Of a DNA stretch of 64,000 nucleotides, positions 1 to 7,968 are shown in pieces. Every line of letters starts with the position of its first letter. Position 1 is the stretch's first letter. The notes under the pieces were generated by a model. That model saw nothing but the letters and a program-made list of their open reading frames with translations. It was not told the DNA's origin and ran no database searches. The DNA comes from Neobacillus sp. DY30 (GTDB lineage Bacteria > Bacillota > Bacilli > Bacillales > Cytobacillaceae): assembly GCF_030123065.1 (NCBI RefSeq), contig NZ_CP126093.1, positions 3,228,001 to 3,292,000 of the forward strand, written 5' to 3'. The translations under genes were made by a program, and so were the position numbers.

Positions 1-8
1 TCTTTTAA

Positions 9-161
9 TCAATAGAATCTACGTCTTCTTCTTCTTTCTCTGTCAAATTCAAAGCTTCTTCTTCGCTCAATATCAAATATAAATACAAATGGGAAAAATA
101 GTTTTCTTCTAAAGTCATTACGAAAAAATCGATTTCTTCGGTCAAATCCGAAAAATGGCAT
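9..161 (-). CDS. Possible small Arg/Phe-rich protein (50 aa)
   Basis: Not recognised. The reading frame encodes a strongly basic peptide rich in arginine and phenylalanine that ends in a run of arginines, with a short hydrophobic stretch in the middle. The chosen ATG is internal to a slightly longer open frame; its upstream sequence is only weakly ribosome-binding-site like. It lies next to two YjcZ-like genes on the same strand, so a spore-related micro-protein is possible. Low-complexity CTT repeats on the plus strand could also create such a frame by chance, so confidence is low. Confidence 0.25.
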   Translation of the reverse strand: MPFFGFDRRNRFFRNDFRRKLFFPFVFIFDIERRRSFEFDRERRRRRRFY

Positions 162-242
162 TTCATTCACCAGCCGTTCATTACAGAAGTCTATATAACA
201 AAGGGACAGAAGACCTTTACCTGTCATTTGGTTCTATACAAT

Positions 243-338
243 TTAGTAACCTATATAAGAAGCTCCAACAATAATAAGGAGAATGAACAATACAACAATC
301 AAAGCAAAGCCAAATCCATATTCTCTTTCTTCACCCAT
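243..338 (-). CDS. YjcZ-like sporulation micro-protein (31 aa)
   Basis: A 31-residue protein with a short charged N-terminus (MGEEREYGFG) followed by one hydrophobic helix containing the motif LIVVLFILLIIVG, the hallmark of the YjcZ/YrpD-type small sporulation proteins of Bacillus. A GGAG ribosome binding site sits about 9 bases before the ATG. Homologues are single-pass membrane peptides found in or around the forespore; their molecular role is not well defined. A second family member lies just upstream on the same strand, and a third is at the far end of the window. The family call rests on the helix motif and small size. Confidence 0.8.
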   Translation of the reverse strand: MGEEREYGFGFALIVVLFILLIIVGASYIGY

Positions 339-380
339 TGATATCAACTCCAGATTTTACTAAAAAAAGCGGTTTACATA

Positions 381-503
381 TTAACACCAACTGGAAAGTA
401 CGATAATTAGCAGAATAAACAATACAACAATCAGTACAAAACTACTGCCGTTATAGCCACCACCATAGCCATAACCTCCGCCACAGCCGAACCCAAAGCC
501 CAT
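381..503 (-). CDS. YjcZ-like sporulation micro-protein, Gly/Tyr-rich (40 aa)
   Basis: A 40-residue protein with an N-terminal Gly/Tyr/Phe-rich segment (MGFGFGCGGG and following) and a C-terminal membrane helix with the motif SFVLIVVLFILLIIV, the typical YjcZ family layout. The start follows an AGAGGTGGTGAAG ribosome binding site. It sits 42 bases downstream of a 36-residue ORF and just upstream of the shorter family member at 243..338, all on the minus strand, so they may be co-transcribed during sporulation. The family role is only loosely known; membrane insertion is predicted from the single hydrophobic helix. Confidence 0.85.
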   Translation of the reverse strand: MGFGFGCGGGYGYGGGYNGSSFVLIVVLFILLIIVLSSWC

Positions 504-545
504 ATCTTCACCACCTCTTGGAAAATCCGTGAAAAAATATTCCTT

Positions 546-656
546 TTATATATATTTCTTAAGACAAGAATCGATTGGACATTTACCATGTGTTAAAACA
601 AAATCAGCAATTTCCTCATCTAGGGTATTTATATACTCGTTTTTTTGTACAAACAT
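546..656 (-). CDS. Small protein with CPxxxC motif (36 aa)
   Basis: Not recognised. The 36-residue frame is acidic and amphipathic in its first half and ends with a motif of the form GKCPIDSCLKKY, where two cysteines four apart could bind metal or form a disulfide. The composition and codon use look coding, but the ribosome binding site before the ATG is weak (AAGTGTGG). It is followed after 42 bases by a YjcZ-like gene on the same strand. It is too short for routine gene calling, and chance cannot be excluded. Confidence 0.45.
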   Translation of the reverse strand: MFVQKNEYINTLDEEIADFVLTHGKCPIDSCLKKYI

Positions 657-725
657 CCACACTTTGGTACAAAACCAATCATAGATTATCTAAATGAGGA
701 GAAAAGAGAGGAGAGGAAGTCATAA

Positions 726-1031
726 GTGAGAAATAAAAACAAACAAAAACAAAAGCCGGAAGACGATAAAATCGAGGAAGAACAGATCATCCCTATAGAA
801 AGATACGATTTAGTTCACAATTGGAAAATCGTCATGCAATTTAATTTTGCTTTATATAAAAACAAAGATGAATTTGTAATCATTGATAATAAGGATGAAT
901 ATATAGCTCGGTTTAGCATCACCAGTGCAGGGGAAATAGAATTCAGAAAAAAGTCACATGACTTAACTCCAAAGATAAATTTTTATAATAAAACGATTAA
1001 GATACCTATTATTCTAGCTCATGAAAAGTAA
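726..1031 (+). CDS. Hypothetical protein, lysine-rich N-terminus (101 aa)
   Basis: Not recognised. The protein begins at GTG, preceded by a GAGAGGAAG ribosome binding site about 7 bases upstream. Residues 1-25 are highly charged (Lys/Gln/Glu) and probably disordered; the remainder has alternating hydrophobic/polar residues (FVIIDNKDEYIARFSI) suggesting a small beta-rich fold. There is no signal peptide or membrane segment, so it is probably cytoplasmic. It stands alone between a minus-strand micro-gene group and a 400-base non-coding stretch. It could be a small regulatory or spore protein. Confidence 0.5.
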   Translation: MRNKNKQKQKPEDDKIEEEQIIPIERYDLVHNWKIVMQFNFALYKNKDEFVIIDNKDEYIARFSITSAGEIEFRKKSHDLTPKINFYNKTIKIPIILAHEK

Positions 1032-1443
1032 TAAAATATTTTGACCTGTACCCCAATAAAAGAGAGTAATCCTGAAAAAGCAAGCATTAAAGGTCAAGCT
1101 GCCCCATTCTTGGTGGCTTCTTTTAATTGAACTTATGGGTAGAGAACTTAAGGTATGGGATGTCATACAGACAGACGGAATTTTTCAACTATCGCGGCAG
1201 CATAGTTAAACAAAGGTGATTGTTGTAAAATATTACATATCCAAACATCCTTTATATACATTAGCAGGAAATTCTCCGCCTATGAATTCTCATACCTATA
1301 CGAAAATCAACAATAAATAATATCAGAATCTTTGTTTAAGTAACAAGGAAGTTTAGTGGAATAAGACTCGATTCCAATTAGAGGAAATAAATGGAGTGGA
1401 GGAGAATGAATATAAGTAGTTATTAATGACTGGGGGATATGGG
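1032..1443 (+). other. Non-coding stretch, no convincing gene
   Basis: About 410 bases with no ORF supported by a ribosome binding site. A segment near 1190-1230 (ATCGCGGCAGCATAGTTAAA) resembles a degraded sequence near 2130-2190 (GGCGGTCTTAGTGACAGAAAG region), but the likeness is too weak to call a repeat. No terminator with a clear U-run was seen. Confidence 0.5.
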
Positions 1444-1896
1444 ATGGAATTTAAATACGTTAAGAAGAATTTTAGAGTAGTAGGTATAAAAGGCAGTGGA
1501 GCTTTTGTTGATTTTGGCACTGAAGTTCCAAAATTAGCCCAGCAATTTCTGAACCGATTAGATGAAATTGAAATTAGTTCTGGTACAGAAATTGCCCTAT
1601 TTGAACCCAAAAAGGATGAAAACCATCAGGAAGGCAACTTTATAGTAGGGTTAACGGTGAAAGATCCTCTTGCAGAACTTCCAATGGGGATGAATTATAT
1701 AGAAACGGATCAAGATTATGTCACGACTAGGGGGAATATTAAAAATATCGGAAACCTGCATGACCAATTATTGAGATGGTCAGCAGACCAAGGGTTTAAA
1801 AGGAAACTAGAGTGCTATATTGTTGAGACCTATCATTCGATGGAAAATGGTGAGGAGGAAGTCGAAATATATTTACCAATTCTTTTAGGAGGCTAA
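1444..1896 (+). CDS. GyrI-like / AraC-type effector-binding domain protein
   Basis: A stand-alone GyrI-like (AraC effector-binding) domain of 150 residues, a fold that binds small amphipathic ligands or inhibits DNA gyrase in the SbmC/GyrI group. It is recognised by the opening strand ending VVGIKGSGAF, a helix LAQQFLNRLDEI, the strand FIVGLTV, and the C-terminal LECYIVETY and VEIYLPI strands that close the two-fold barrel. There is no DNA-binding domain, so it likely acts as a ligand-binding or anti-toxin-like protein in the cytoplasm. The start is set at the ATG behind a GGGGGATAT site. The next small ORF begins directly after the stop and probably shares its transcript. Confidence 0.75.
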   Translation: MEFKYVKKNFRVVGIKGSGAFVDFGTEVPKLAQQFLNRLDEIEISSGTEIALFEPKKDENHQEGNFIVGLTVKDPLAELPMGMNYIETDQDYVTTRGNIKNIGNLHDQLLRWSADQGFKRKLECYIVETYHSMENGEEEVEIYLPILLGG

Positions 1897-1898
1897 AC

Positions 1899-2084
1899 AT
1901 AAATAATAAAACTCGAACAATTATTACATTTGTAAGTAGTTTTTTTATTATTGCTCTTGGTATGTTTAGAATACTTACTGAATCCCTTACTTTTACACCT
2001 TTATTTGTTGCATATATTATAGTCATTACTGGATTAATTGGAGTTATTGCAAACGGAGTAAAACTAAGAAAAATAAAAGTTTAA
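1899..2084 (+). CDS. Small two-helix membrane protein, apparent ATA start (61 aa)
   Basis: The reading frame opens immediately after the preceding stop with an excellent AGGAGG ribosome binding site (1887-1892) placed 6 bases before ATA at 1899. There is no ATG, GTG or TTG at a suitable distance. The 61-residue product has two hydrophobic helices (around residues 8-22 and 32-50) and a basic tail LRKIKV, typical of a small integral membrane protein. Either initiation truly occurs at ATA, which is rare but documented in bacteria, or an ATG to ATA change has weakened the gene. It lies two bases after the GyrI-like gene and is probably translationally coupled to it. Confidence 0.55.
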   Translation: MNNKTRTIITFVSSFFIIALGMFRILTESLTFTPLFVAYIIVITGLIGVIANGVKLRKIKV

Positions 2085-2261
2085 TACTTGTTTTCCATTA
2101 CTGGTAAAAGAGTCATAAGAAGATCGTTTCGGCGGTCTTAGTGACAGAAAGTACGGAGCCAGCAGAGTTAAATTTAACAAACGTTGTAAAATAATGTATT
2201 TTATAGTATAATAAAAATACCATTATTTGAATTTTCAAAAAATAATGAAAGGGGTTGTTTT

Positions 2262-2456
2262 ATGTCAATCATCGCTTACTTTTTCTGGGGAATACTATTA
2301 GCCTTTGTACTGTTTGGTGTATTCTTCGATAAATTATTTCCAAACCGAGCAAATTTTATTGAAGATCAAAACAAATCCACGAATCAACAATTAAACGAAA
2401 ATGCTGCGTTGAACCAAAAGAGCACAAATGAAATTGGTTCAACTTTTATACCTTAA
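2262..2456 (+). CDS. Small membrane-anchored protein (64 aa)
   Basis: A 64-residue protein with one N-terminal transmembrane helix (about residues 2-24, motif YFFWGILLAFVLFGVFF) and a polar Asn/Gln-rich tail. It has a GAAAGGGG ribosome binding site 7 bases before the ATG. No family is recognised. The tail would face outward or inward depending on topology. It is a single-gene unit with an A/T-rich upstream region containing TATAGTATAAT near 2203. Coding potential is supported by site and helix only. Confidence 0.55.
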   Translation: MSIIAYFFWGILLAFVLFGVFFDKLFPNRANFIEDQNKSTNQQLNENAALNQKSTNEIGSTFIP

Positions 2457-2502
2457 TTATATTGAACATTATTTTTAGTAAAGATAAATCCTAAATAGAA
2501 AA

Positions 2503-2562
2503 AGTGACCACTAAAAAAACAATCAATAGGCTGATGAGCGCTGCGGCGGTCATTTTTTTAAT
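2503..2562 (+). terminator. Long hairpin ending in a T-run
   Basis: AAAAAGTGACC near 2506 pairs with GGTCATTTTTT near 2550, leaving a long loop that contains a second small GC hairpin (GAGCGCTGCGGC). The outer stem plus T-run suits a Rho-independent terminator for the small membrane gene upstream, although the loop is unusually long. Confidence 0.4.
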
Positions 2563-2734
2563 GATGTAAACTGATTATCCCTGACGCTGCCGCCTTAAAA
2601 GGCAAGGGACCGATTTATGTCATAATCTGGCCATTTAAATCGTAAAAATGATATAAGGATTGTATTTTCCATTCCGTGAATAAATCTTTTAACCTTAACA
2701 ACTTAGATCATTTCCTAAAAAGGAGGCGTGTTTG

Positions 2735-3847
2735 GTGAAATCGATTGGAATTTTAGGCGTAGGTCAAGCAGGTGGGAATATAGCGGAAATTGCATCAGCT
2801 TTGAATTTTCCAACAGCTCTCATTAATACGAATCAACGAGACGGTGTTGTTAATACTCGGGTAGAAAAAAAGTTTTTTGTTCCAGGATACAATGGAGCGG
2901 GGCAAGACCGTTCATTAGGATTACGGGCGTTACAAGAAAACTATAAAGAAATTATTGATTTTGTTATCAGCTCCTTTAAAAACATTAAGCTTCTATTGGT
3001 CGCTTTTTCTACAGACGGAGGCACAGGTTCTGGGATGAGTCCGATGTTGATTGATTTGTTGATTGATCAGTTGCCTGGTGTTAGAGTAGGGGCCATCGCG
3101 GTGATCCCTGAACGTAATGTATTAGCGGGAAATCGCATTAATACTGCGGAGTGTATCGAAGAACTTTCCAATATTGAAGGCATTTCTTCTGTCTTTCTTG
3201 TCGACAATGATCAAATGCGTAAGCAGAAACCACAATCGAGTAAACACGAAATATACCTTTCTGCTAATCTTCAAGCCATAGAGGCGATTAACCATCTTCT
3301 TAAAATCACGAAGAAAAGTTCATTCTTTGGCAATTTTGATGAAACCGACCTTATGAATATCCTTGGATCCAGAGGAGTAACGATGATTTCTTCTGCGCCT
3401 ATTACGGATGCGAAAAATACCTCGGAAGTCTCTAAAAAAGTCCAGGTCTCATGGGAGAACTCCATTTTCTGTCCTGTCGAATCACAAGGGGTCATCCGGG
3501 CTGGGCTTATTTATGAGGGACCAGAGAACATTTCAAAGCTGATAAATGTACCGTCCATCTTTGAAAGGGTGGGGGAACCGCTGCAATTATTTGAAGGAAC
3601 GTATATCACAGAATCTGACCCTACGATCACGACCATTCTTGCCGGACTATCCTTCCCAACTCGCCGGATGCTCTCTGTCGAAGAATCAATAGAAAAGAAC
3701 AAAGAACGATTACAGAATCTCGTAAAAAAGGAAAATACCCAAAATTACGAGTCAGGAATCCGGTGGGCATCCAACTTAAAAATGATGAAACAGGAAAGAA
3801 AGCCAGTGTCTATTACTTCCAAGTTAAATAAGTATCAAAAGAAGTAA
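2735..3847 (+). CDS. Solitary tubulin/FtsZ-superfamily GTPase, TubZ-like
   Basis: A 370-residue GTPase of the tubulin/FtsZ superfamily, closest in feel to the TubZ/phage PhuZ class rather than cell-division FtsZ. Visible motifs are the T1 loop GVGQAGGN (residues about 8-15), the tubulin signature DGGTGSGM (about 95-102, FtsZ has GGGTGTGA), and a T7-like loop NFDETD near 200 that would supply the catalytic aspartates. The C-terminus is basic and Gln/Lys-rich with no FtsZ-type C-terminal peptide. Either TTG 2732 or GTG 2735 could start; GTG has the better 8-base spacing from AGGAGG. Such proteins segregate plasmids or position phage DNA. No TubR-like partner or iteron-type centromere is evident next to it, so its role here is open. 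Confidence 0.75.
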   Translation: MKSIGILGVGQAGGNIAEIASALNFPTALINTNQRDGVVNTRVEKKFFVPGYNGAGQDRSLGLRALQENYKEIIDFVISSFKNIKLLLVAFSTDGGTGSGMSPMLIDLLIDQLPGVRVGAIAVIPERNVLAGNRINTAECIEELSNIEGISSVFLVDNDQMRKQKPQSSKHEIYLSANLQAIEAINHLLKITKKSSFFGNFDETDLMNILGSRGVTMISSAPITDAKNTSEVSKKVQVSWENSIFCPVESQGVIRAGLIYEGPENISKLINVPSIFERVGEPLQLFEGTYITESDPTITTILAGLSFPTRRMLSVEESIEKNKERLQNLVKKENTQNYESGIRWASNLKMMKQERKPVSITSKLNKYQKK

Positions 3848-3884
3848 TTAGAAGCTTATTCAGAATGTAACATCCATGTTGAGT

Positions 3885-3930
3885 AAAAGGAAACACAATT
3901 GGAAGACGAATCCGATGTGTTTCCTTTATT
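3885..3930 (+). terminator. Rho-independent terminator after the TubZ-like gene
   Basis: AAAGGAAACACA pairs with TGTGTTTCCTTT, a 12-base-pair stem with an 18-base loop, followed by ATTATT. It lies 40 bases after the tubZ-like stop codon. Confidence 0.7.
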
Positions 3931-4032
3931 ATCATCTGCGAACTTCTTCCCCTCAAATTTCTCTTCAACCAATTCTTAAAATTTAATGGAGAATTTAAGT
4001 ATGAAGCAATAGGATTTTTTGAATCATTTATA

Positions 4033-4095
4033 AAAGGTCAATCCCTCATAAACGGTAGGTTTCACCTACCTGAGGGTTGACCTTTATTTTGTTTT
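4033..4095 (+). terminator. Nested strong hairpin terminator
   Basis: AAAGGTCAATCCCTCA pairs with TGAGGGTTGACCTTT and encloses a second perfect stem GGTAGGT/ACCTACC; a T-rich tail follows. The near-perfect long inverted repeat could act in both directions or be a remnant of a mobile palindromic element. Confidence 0.65.
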
Positions 4096-4169
4096 TGTTC
4101 AATTTAGTTGTGATAGCAAGTGACGTGGTTCTGCTTCTAAAAATAATAAATTAAGTATTTTGAAAATTC

Positions 4170-4245
4170 TTGACTTAGCAACATCTTAATAAGATAATAT
4201 ATAAAAAACAACAAAATCACACAACAACGTTCAAAACACCTCGGT
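4170..4245 (+). promoter_or_regulatory. Promoter and candidate DeoR operator for sugar permeases
   Basis: TTGACT at 4170-4175 and GATAAT at 4193-4198 with a 17-base spacer. Just downstream is a run of ACAACA/CACACAACAA motifs. The same -35, -10, spacer and AAC-rich downstream block occur before the binding-protein gene at 8947-9000, suggesting both are targets of the DeoR-family regulator encoded between them. Confidence 0.6.
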
Positions 4246-4374
4246 AAATTTATTATTATTCTTTATTTTGTATATTATTTCCCTTTAGTAGGGCTATTTA
4301 ATTGAAAATGATGGTGAGTAGTCATCCATCAAATTAACCATTTGTGGTATTAATTTTTTTATGGAGGTAAAAGA

Positions 4375-5259
4375 ATGTATAATGAAAAAAATTTTCCAGA
4401 GAAAGCTTTAGTGTTTCTCGGCTTTGCATTTATTCCTTTGTTGGCATTTTTTCTTGTGAAAGTGCTTCCATTTTTGATGGGAGTAATCATGACTTTTACA
4501 AATTGGGATGGGATATCAACCTCCATTGAGTTTAAAGGTCTAGAAAACTATGTTGAGGCCTTTAAAGATCAGGAATTTTGGCATTCACTTTGGATTACCA
4601 CAAAATATGTTTTTTTGTGTATTGTTTTAACGAATGTTTTGGCTTTTAGCCTCGCTTTACTGGTTACAAGCGGTATGAAAGGGCAGAATTTTTTTCGACT
4701 CGGATTTTTCACTCCAAATCTGATTGGTGGTATCATCTTAGGATTTATCTGGCAGTTTGTTTTTTCTAGAGTAATAGTTTATGTCGGAAAGGATTTGGGC
4801 TGGGATATTTTCTCTCAATCCTGGCTGGCTGATCAGGATAAGGCGTTTTGGACTCTTGTGATTGTTGGCGTTTGGCAAACCTCAGGTTATATGATGCTCA
4901 TCTATATTGCAGGCTTAACCGGAATATCATCCTCTCTCATTGAGGCAGCAACAATTGACGGTGCTTCAAAATGGAAGGCGCTTACTAGAATCAAAATACC
5001 ATTAATGATCCCTGCTTTTACCATTAGTGTTTTCTTAACATTACAACGAAGCTTCATGGTGTATGATACCAACTTATCCTTGACGGGCGGGGGACCATAT
5101 CGCTCTACCGAATTCATCGCGATGCACATTTATAATGAAGCCTTTTTGAATCAAAACTATGGACCTGGCCAGGCAAAAGCATTTGTGTTCTTTATTATTG
5201 TTGCAATTATTGCCATAACACAAGTTAGAGTTATGAAAAAATTGGAGGTAAATTCATAA
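4375..5259 (+). CDS. Sugar ABC transporter permease (MalF/UgpA type)
   Basis: An inner-membrane permease of the carbohydrate uptake CUT1 family, 294 residues with about six transmembrane helices. The cytoplasmic EAA loop that contacts the ATPase is seen as LIEAATIDGASKWKAL followed by IKIPLMIP near residues 185-210. It forms a heterodimer with the next gene, whose start lies one base after its stop. The start ATG follows GGAGG at a good distance. The solute-binding protein is encoded 4 kb downstream at 9394, and no ATP-binding subunit is present. Bacillus species commonly use a shared MsmX-type ATPase for this, which is inferred here. Confidence 0.9.
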   Translation: MYNEKNFPEKALVFLGFAFIPLLAFFLVKVLPFLMGVIMTFTNWDGISTSIEFKGLENYVEAFKDQEFWHSLWITTKYVFLCIVLTNVLAFSLALLVTSGMKGQNFFRLGFFTPNLIGGIILGFIWQFVFSRVIVYVGKDLGWDIFSQSWLADQDKAFWTLVIVGVWQTSGYMMLIYIAGLTGISSSLIEAATIDGASKWKALTRIKIPLMIPAFTISVFLTLQRSFMVYDTNLSLTGGGPYRSTEFIAMHIYNEAFLNQNYGPGQAKAFVFFIIVAIIAITQVRVMKKLEVNS

Positions 5260-5260
5260 T

Positions 5261-6076
5261 ATGAAACTCAAAGGCCTTCCTTTTTTAATTCTTTCGTCCA
5301 TATTGTTTATTATTTTCTTTTTTCCTTTTGCCTTAATAATCTTAAATTCTTTCAAAAGTCGTTTAGAAATTGTCTCAAATCCTGTTGCATTGCCAAAAGT
5401 ATTTTCCTTCGATAACTACATAAAAGCCTATGAGGCTATGAACTTTTCCACTGGTGTAGTCAATTCATTCTTGATTACGGTTGTTTCACTGGTATTGATT
5501 ATCTTCTTCGGGTCGATGTTGGGGTATTTCCTTGTGCGATGGAACAATAAATTCAATACTATTATCTTGTTCATGATGGTTTCTGCGATGATTGTACCTT
5601 TCCAATCCATCATGATTCCATTGGTTAATATTTATGGAAATTTGGGTTTACTAAACAGTAAATGGTCTTTATCCTTTTTTTATTTAGGATTTGGTTTGAG
5701 TATGGCCACATTCATGTATCATGGGTTTATTAAAGAAATTCCGATTGAACTAGAGGAAGCAGCACGGATTGACGGGGCTTCAAGATTTAAGGTTTTTTGG
5801 TATGTTGTTTTTCCATTGTTAAAACCTATTACCGTCACCATCGCGATTTTGGATTCACTATGGATTTGGAATGACTTCTTATTGCCATCGCTTGTTCTAA
5901 TCAGTGAAGAGACAAGAACATTGCCATTATCTACATTCTATTTCTTTGGCCAGTATACTTCAGATTATGGTTTAGCGATGTCAGCATTGGTATTGTCAAT
6001 CATTCCAATTATTATATTTTACTTATTAATGCAAAAACAAATTATCAAAGGTGTCATAGAAGGTTCTATTAAATAG
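5261..6076 (+). CDS. Sugar ABC transporter permease (MalG/UgpE type)
   Basis: The second CUT1 permease, 271 residues with six predicted transmembrane helices. Its EAA loop is LEEAARIDGASRFKVF near residues 165-180, followed by VVFPLLKP. It begins one base after the partner permease and shares its GGAGG-driven operon, so the two are certainly co-translated. With the lipoprotein at 9394 it should import an oligosaccharide or glycoside that the neighbouring glycoside hydrolase then opens. The substrate cannot be read from sequence alone. Confidence 0.9.
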   Translation: MKLKGLPFLILSSILFIIFFFPFALIILNSFKSRLEIVSNPVALPKVFSFDNYIKAYEAMNFSTGVVNSFLITVVSLVLIIFFGSMLGYFLVRWNNKFNTIILFMMVSAMIVPFQSIMIPLVNIYGNLGLLNSKWSLSFFYLGFGLSMATFMYHGFIKEIPIELEEAARIDGASRFKVFWYVVFPLLKPITVTIAILDSLWIWNDFLLPSLVLISEETRTLPLSTFYFFGQYTSDYGLAMSALVLSIIPIIIFYLLMQKQIIKGVIEGSIK

Positions 6077-6280
6077 TTTACTAACATAAGGGATAAACCA
6101 TGTCCGGTCAGACTTAACAACTACCACTTTACTAACTAATCTATTAAAGACTACCTTCAAGATAGAGAAAGGCATGATCGTTTTCCTTAAATTTACACGA
6201 AAAATTCCAAGCCAGTTATAGAGAATTGAGACAAAGATAAACAATTATAAAGGAAAAAGAGTCAGTTAGGAGAGAATAAA

Positions 6281-7606
6281 ATGGCGAATCAAATTGATAT
6301 AAAAGAATTTATTCTACATGGAAGAGATCAAGCAGAAAAGTTACTTCTTGGAAATGGAAGCGAACTGGGATTATTAGGTTCAAACCGAGCCTATCAACAG
6401 GTTTGGGCCCGTGATAGCATGATCTGTGGATTAGGCTTATTAATTTGCGAAGATCAGAATGGTCCTTATATTCATCGCCAATCACTTGAGACATTAGGGA
6501 ATTTTCAGTCACCATTAGGCAAAATTCCACACAATGTTGGTTTTACGAATGTGTTAGATCCGGCTCTCATTGCCCACGGTGGTAAATTAGAATCAGAAAT
6601 TCAAGAGAAACAGGCAGTTGAAGATACGATTCATGCTGGTTGTGTGGATGGAAATACGTGGTATATAATTGGCCACTACATGCATTTTCTAAGCAAACAG
6701 GACGTAGCCTTTCTGAAGAAGTGGTGGGCTAGTTTAGAAAAAGCCTTATTATGGCTGCGTTATCAGGATTCGAATGAATGCGGATTATTAGAAGTTCACG
6801 ACGCGATGGATTGGGCAGATTTATTTGCGAACCGTTATAACGTTTTATATGACAATGTATTGTATTATGCAGCGTGGAAATGCATGGGACTCTTAGCGAA
6901 AGCCCTTGAAGAACCAGCTGATTTCTATCTTGATCATGCCGAAGATGTGAAAAAGAAGATAAATATTTTACTTTGGGTTGGTCCAGAGGAGCCTTATGAC
7001 GAAAATTGGGTAAAGGAGAATCGGAAAGAATGGCTTTATCCGTTGAAAAGGGTCAATACTGAATTTGTTGAACGCCCATTCTATTTACCCTACATGGGTT
7101 TTCGTGAATACGCAGACCGATTTGATACATTAGGTAATATTCTCGCGATCGTGTTTGGAGTTGCGGACCAACAGAAAGCGAATAAAATTCTTGATTATAT
7201 TGAGGGTTGTGGTCTTAATCAACCGTATCCTGTACAGGCGCTTTATCCCGTTATTCGTGAAGGGGAAAAGGATTGGCGGGATTACTATCGGGTTCGAAAT
7301 TTAAATCTTCCACATCATTACCATAATGGCGGGTCATGGCCGTTTATTGGAGGATTTTATGTCTCAGCCTTGGTAAAAGCTGGGAGGTTTGAGGAAGCCC
7401 AGTTCCAATTAGCAAAGTTAGCCGAAATGAATAACCGTGGTAAGCAGGAAGAGTGGGAATTCAATGAATGGTTCCATGGTACCTCAGGTAAGCCAATGGG
7501 ATATAGCGGACAATCTTGGTCAACAGCCATGTTCATTTATGCCGTAAATGCAGTTAAAGAAAAGCGTCTTAACTTGTTTAATTGTGAAAATTATTGGACG
7601 CTATAA
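6281..7606 (+). CDS. Glycoside hydrolase, (alpha/alpha)6 barrel, GDE_C/COG3408-like
   Basis: A 441-residue cytoplasmic protein resembling the C-terminal catalytic domain of amylo-alpha-1,6-glucosidases and related GH63/GH100-type (alpha/alpha)6 enzymes. Motifs supporting this are VWARDSMICGLGL (near 40-52) and the C-terminal segment with HNGGSWPFIGGFYVSALV and EWFHGTSGKPMGYSGQSW, where the Asp and Glu are candidate catalytic acids. There is no signal peptide, so it acts on an imported sugar. A good GGAGAG site precedes the ATG. It lies 200 bases after the permease pair and before the DeoR regulator. The true substrate (a glucoside such as a debranched maltooligosaccharide, sucrose-like or glycerate glucoside) is unknown. 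Confidence 0.65.
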   Translation: MANQIDIKEFILHGRDQAEKLLLGNGSELGLLGSNRAYQQVWARDSMICGLGLLICEDQNGPYIHRQSLETLGNFQSPLGKIPHNVGFTNVLDPALIAHGGKLESEIQEKQAVEDTIHAGCVDGNTWYIIGHYMHFLSKQDVAFLKKWWASLEKALLWLRYQDSNECGLLEVHDAMDWADLFANRYNVLYDNVLYYAAWKCMGLLAKALEEPADFYLDHAEDVKKKINILLWVGPEEPYDENWVKENRKEWLYPLKRVNTEFVERPFYLPYMGFREYADRFDTLGNILAIVFGVADQQKANKILDYIEGCGLNQPYPVQALYPVIREGEKDWRDYYRVRNLNLPHHYHNGGSWPFIGGFYVSALVKAGRFEEAQFQLAKLAEMNNRGKQEEWEFNEWFHGTSGKPMGYSGQSWSTAMFIYAVNAVKEKRLNLFNCENYWTL

Positions 7607-7968
7607 AAAATTTATAAATTGGAATTAAATCAATGGTTCTGCCCTTAATAGCGTTCAGAGAAAATCGAGCGGGTACGTTATGCTCAAGAACTCAAAGTAT
7701 TCTTTCCTTAGGTGTTAGCATGTTCTAAAAAAAATATTGTTCTGTTTTCCAGGCAATAGCAGGACGGAATTTGATACAATGTTTGTTGGGAAGTCAGGTC
7801 AGCTTGGCAGATTAGGTTAAAATAATGACTTTTTGGACAGAAATTCAACCAGTGCTTTCTTCCTGTGTATGCATTTCGGAGAATATTAAAATGGGGTAGT
7901 TCGGAACCCTGGAAGTTTTTGAAATGGCCAATCATCACCTGAAGGAAGAGTAGAAGGAGAGAAATTAG
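7607..7968 (+). other. Intergenic stretch without a clear gene
   Basis: About 360 bases between the hydrolase and the regulator. No ORF with a ribosome binding site and no strong hairpin is seen. The final 20 bases hold the AAGGAGAG site for the DeoR-type gene. It may carry the regulator's own promoter, but no convincing -35/-10 pair was found. Confidence 0.5.

Noticed and set aside
1190..2190. Repeat-like segments with GCGGCAGCATAG and GGCGGTCTTAG
   Set aside because: Similarity is too short and weak to define a repeat family from this window.
2503..2734. Iteron-type centromere for the TubZ-like protein
   Set aside because: No repeated 8-15 base motif was found upstream; only a hairpin and unique sequence.
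4033..4095. Nested palindrome as an insertion-sequence end
   Set aside because: No transposase or target duplication; a nested terminator between units explains it well.
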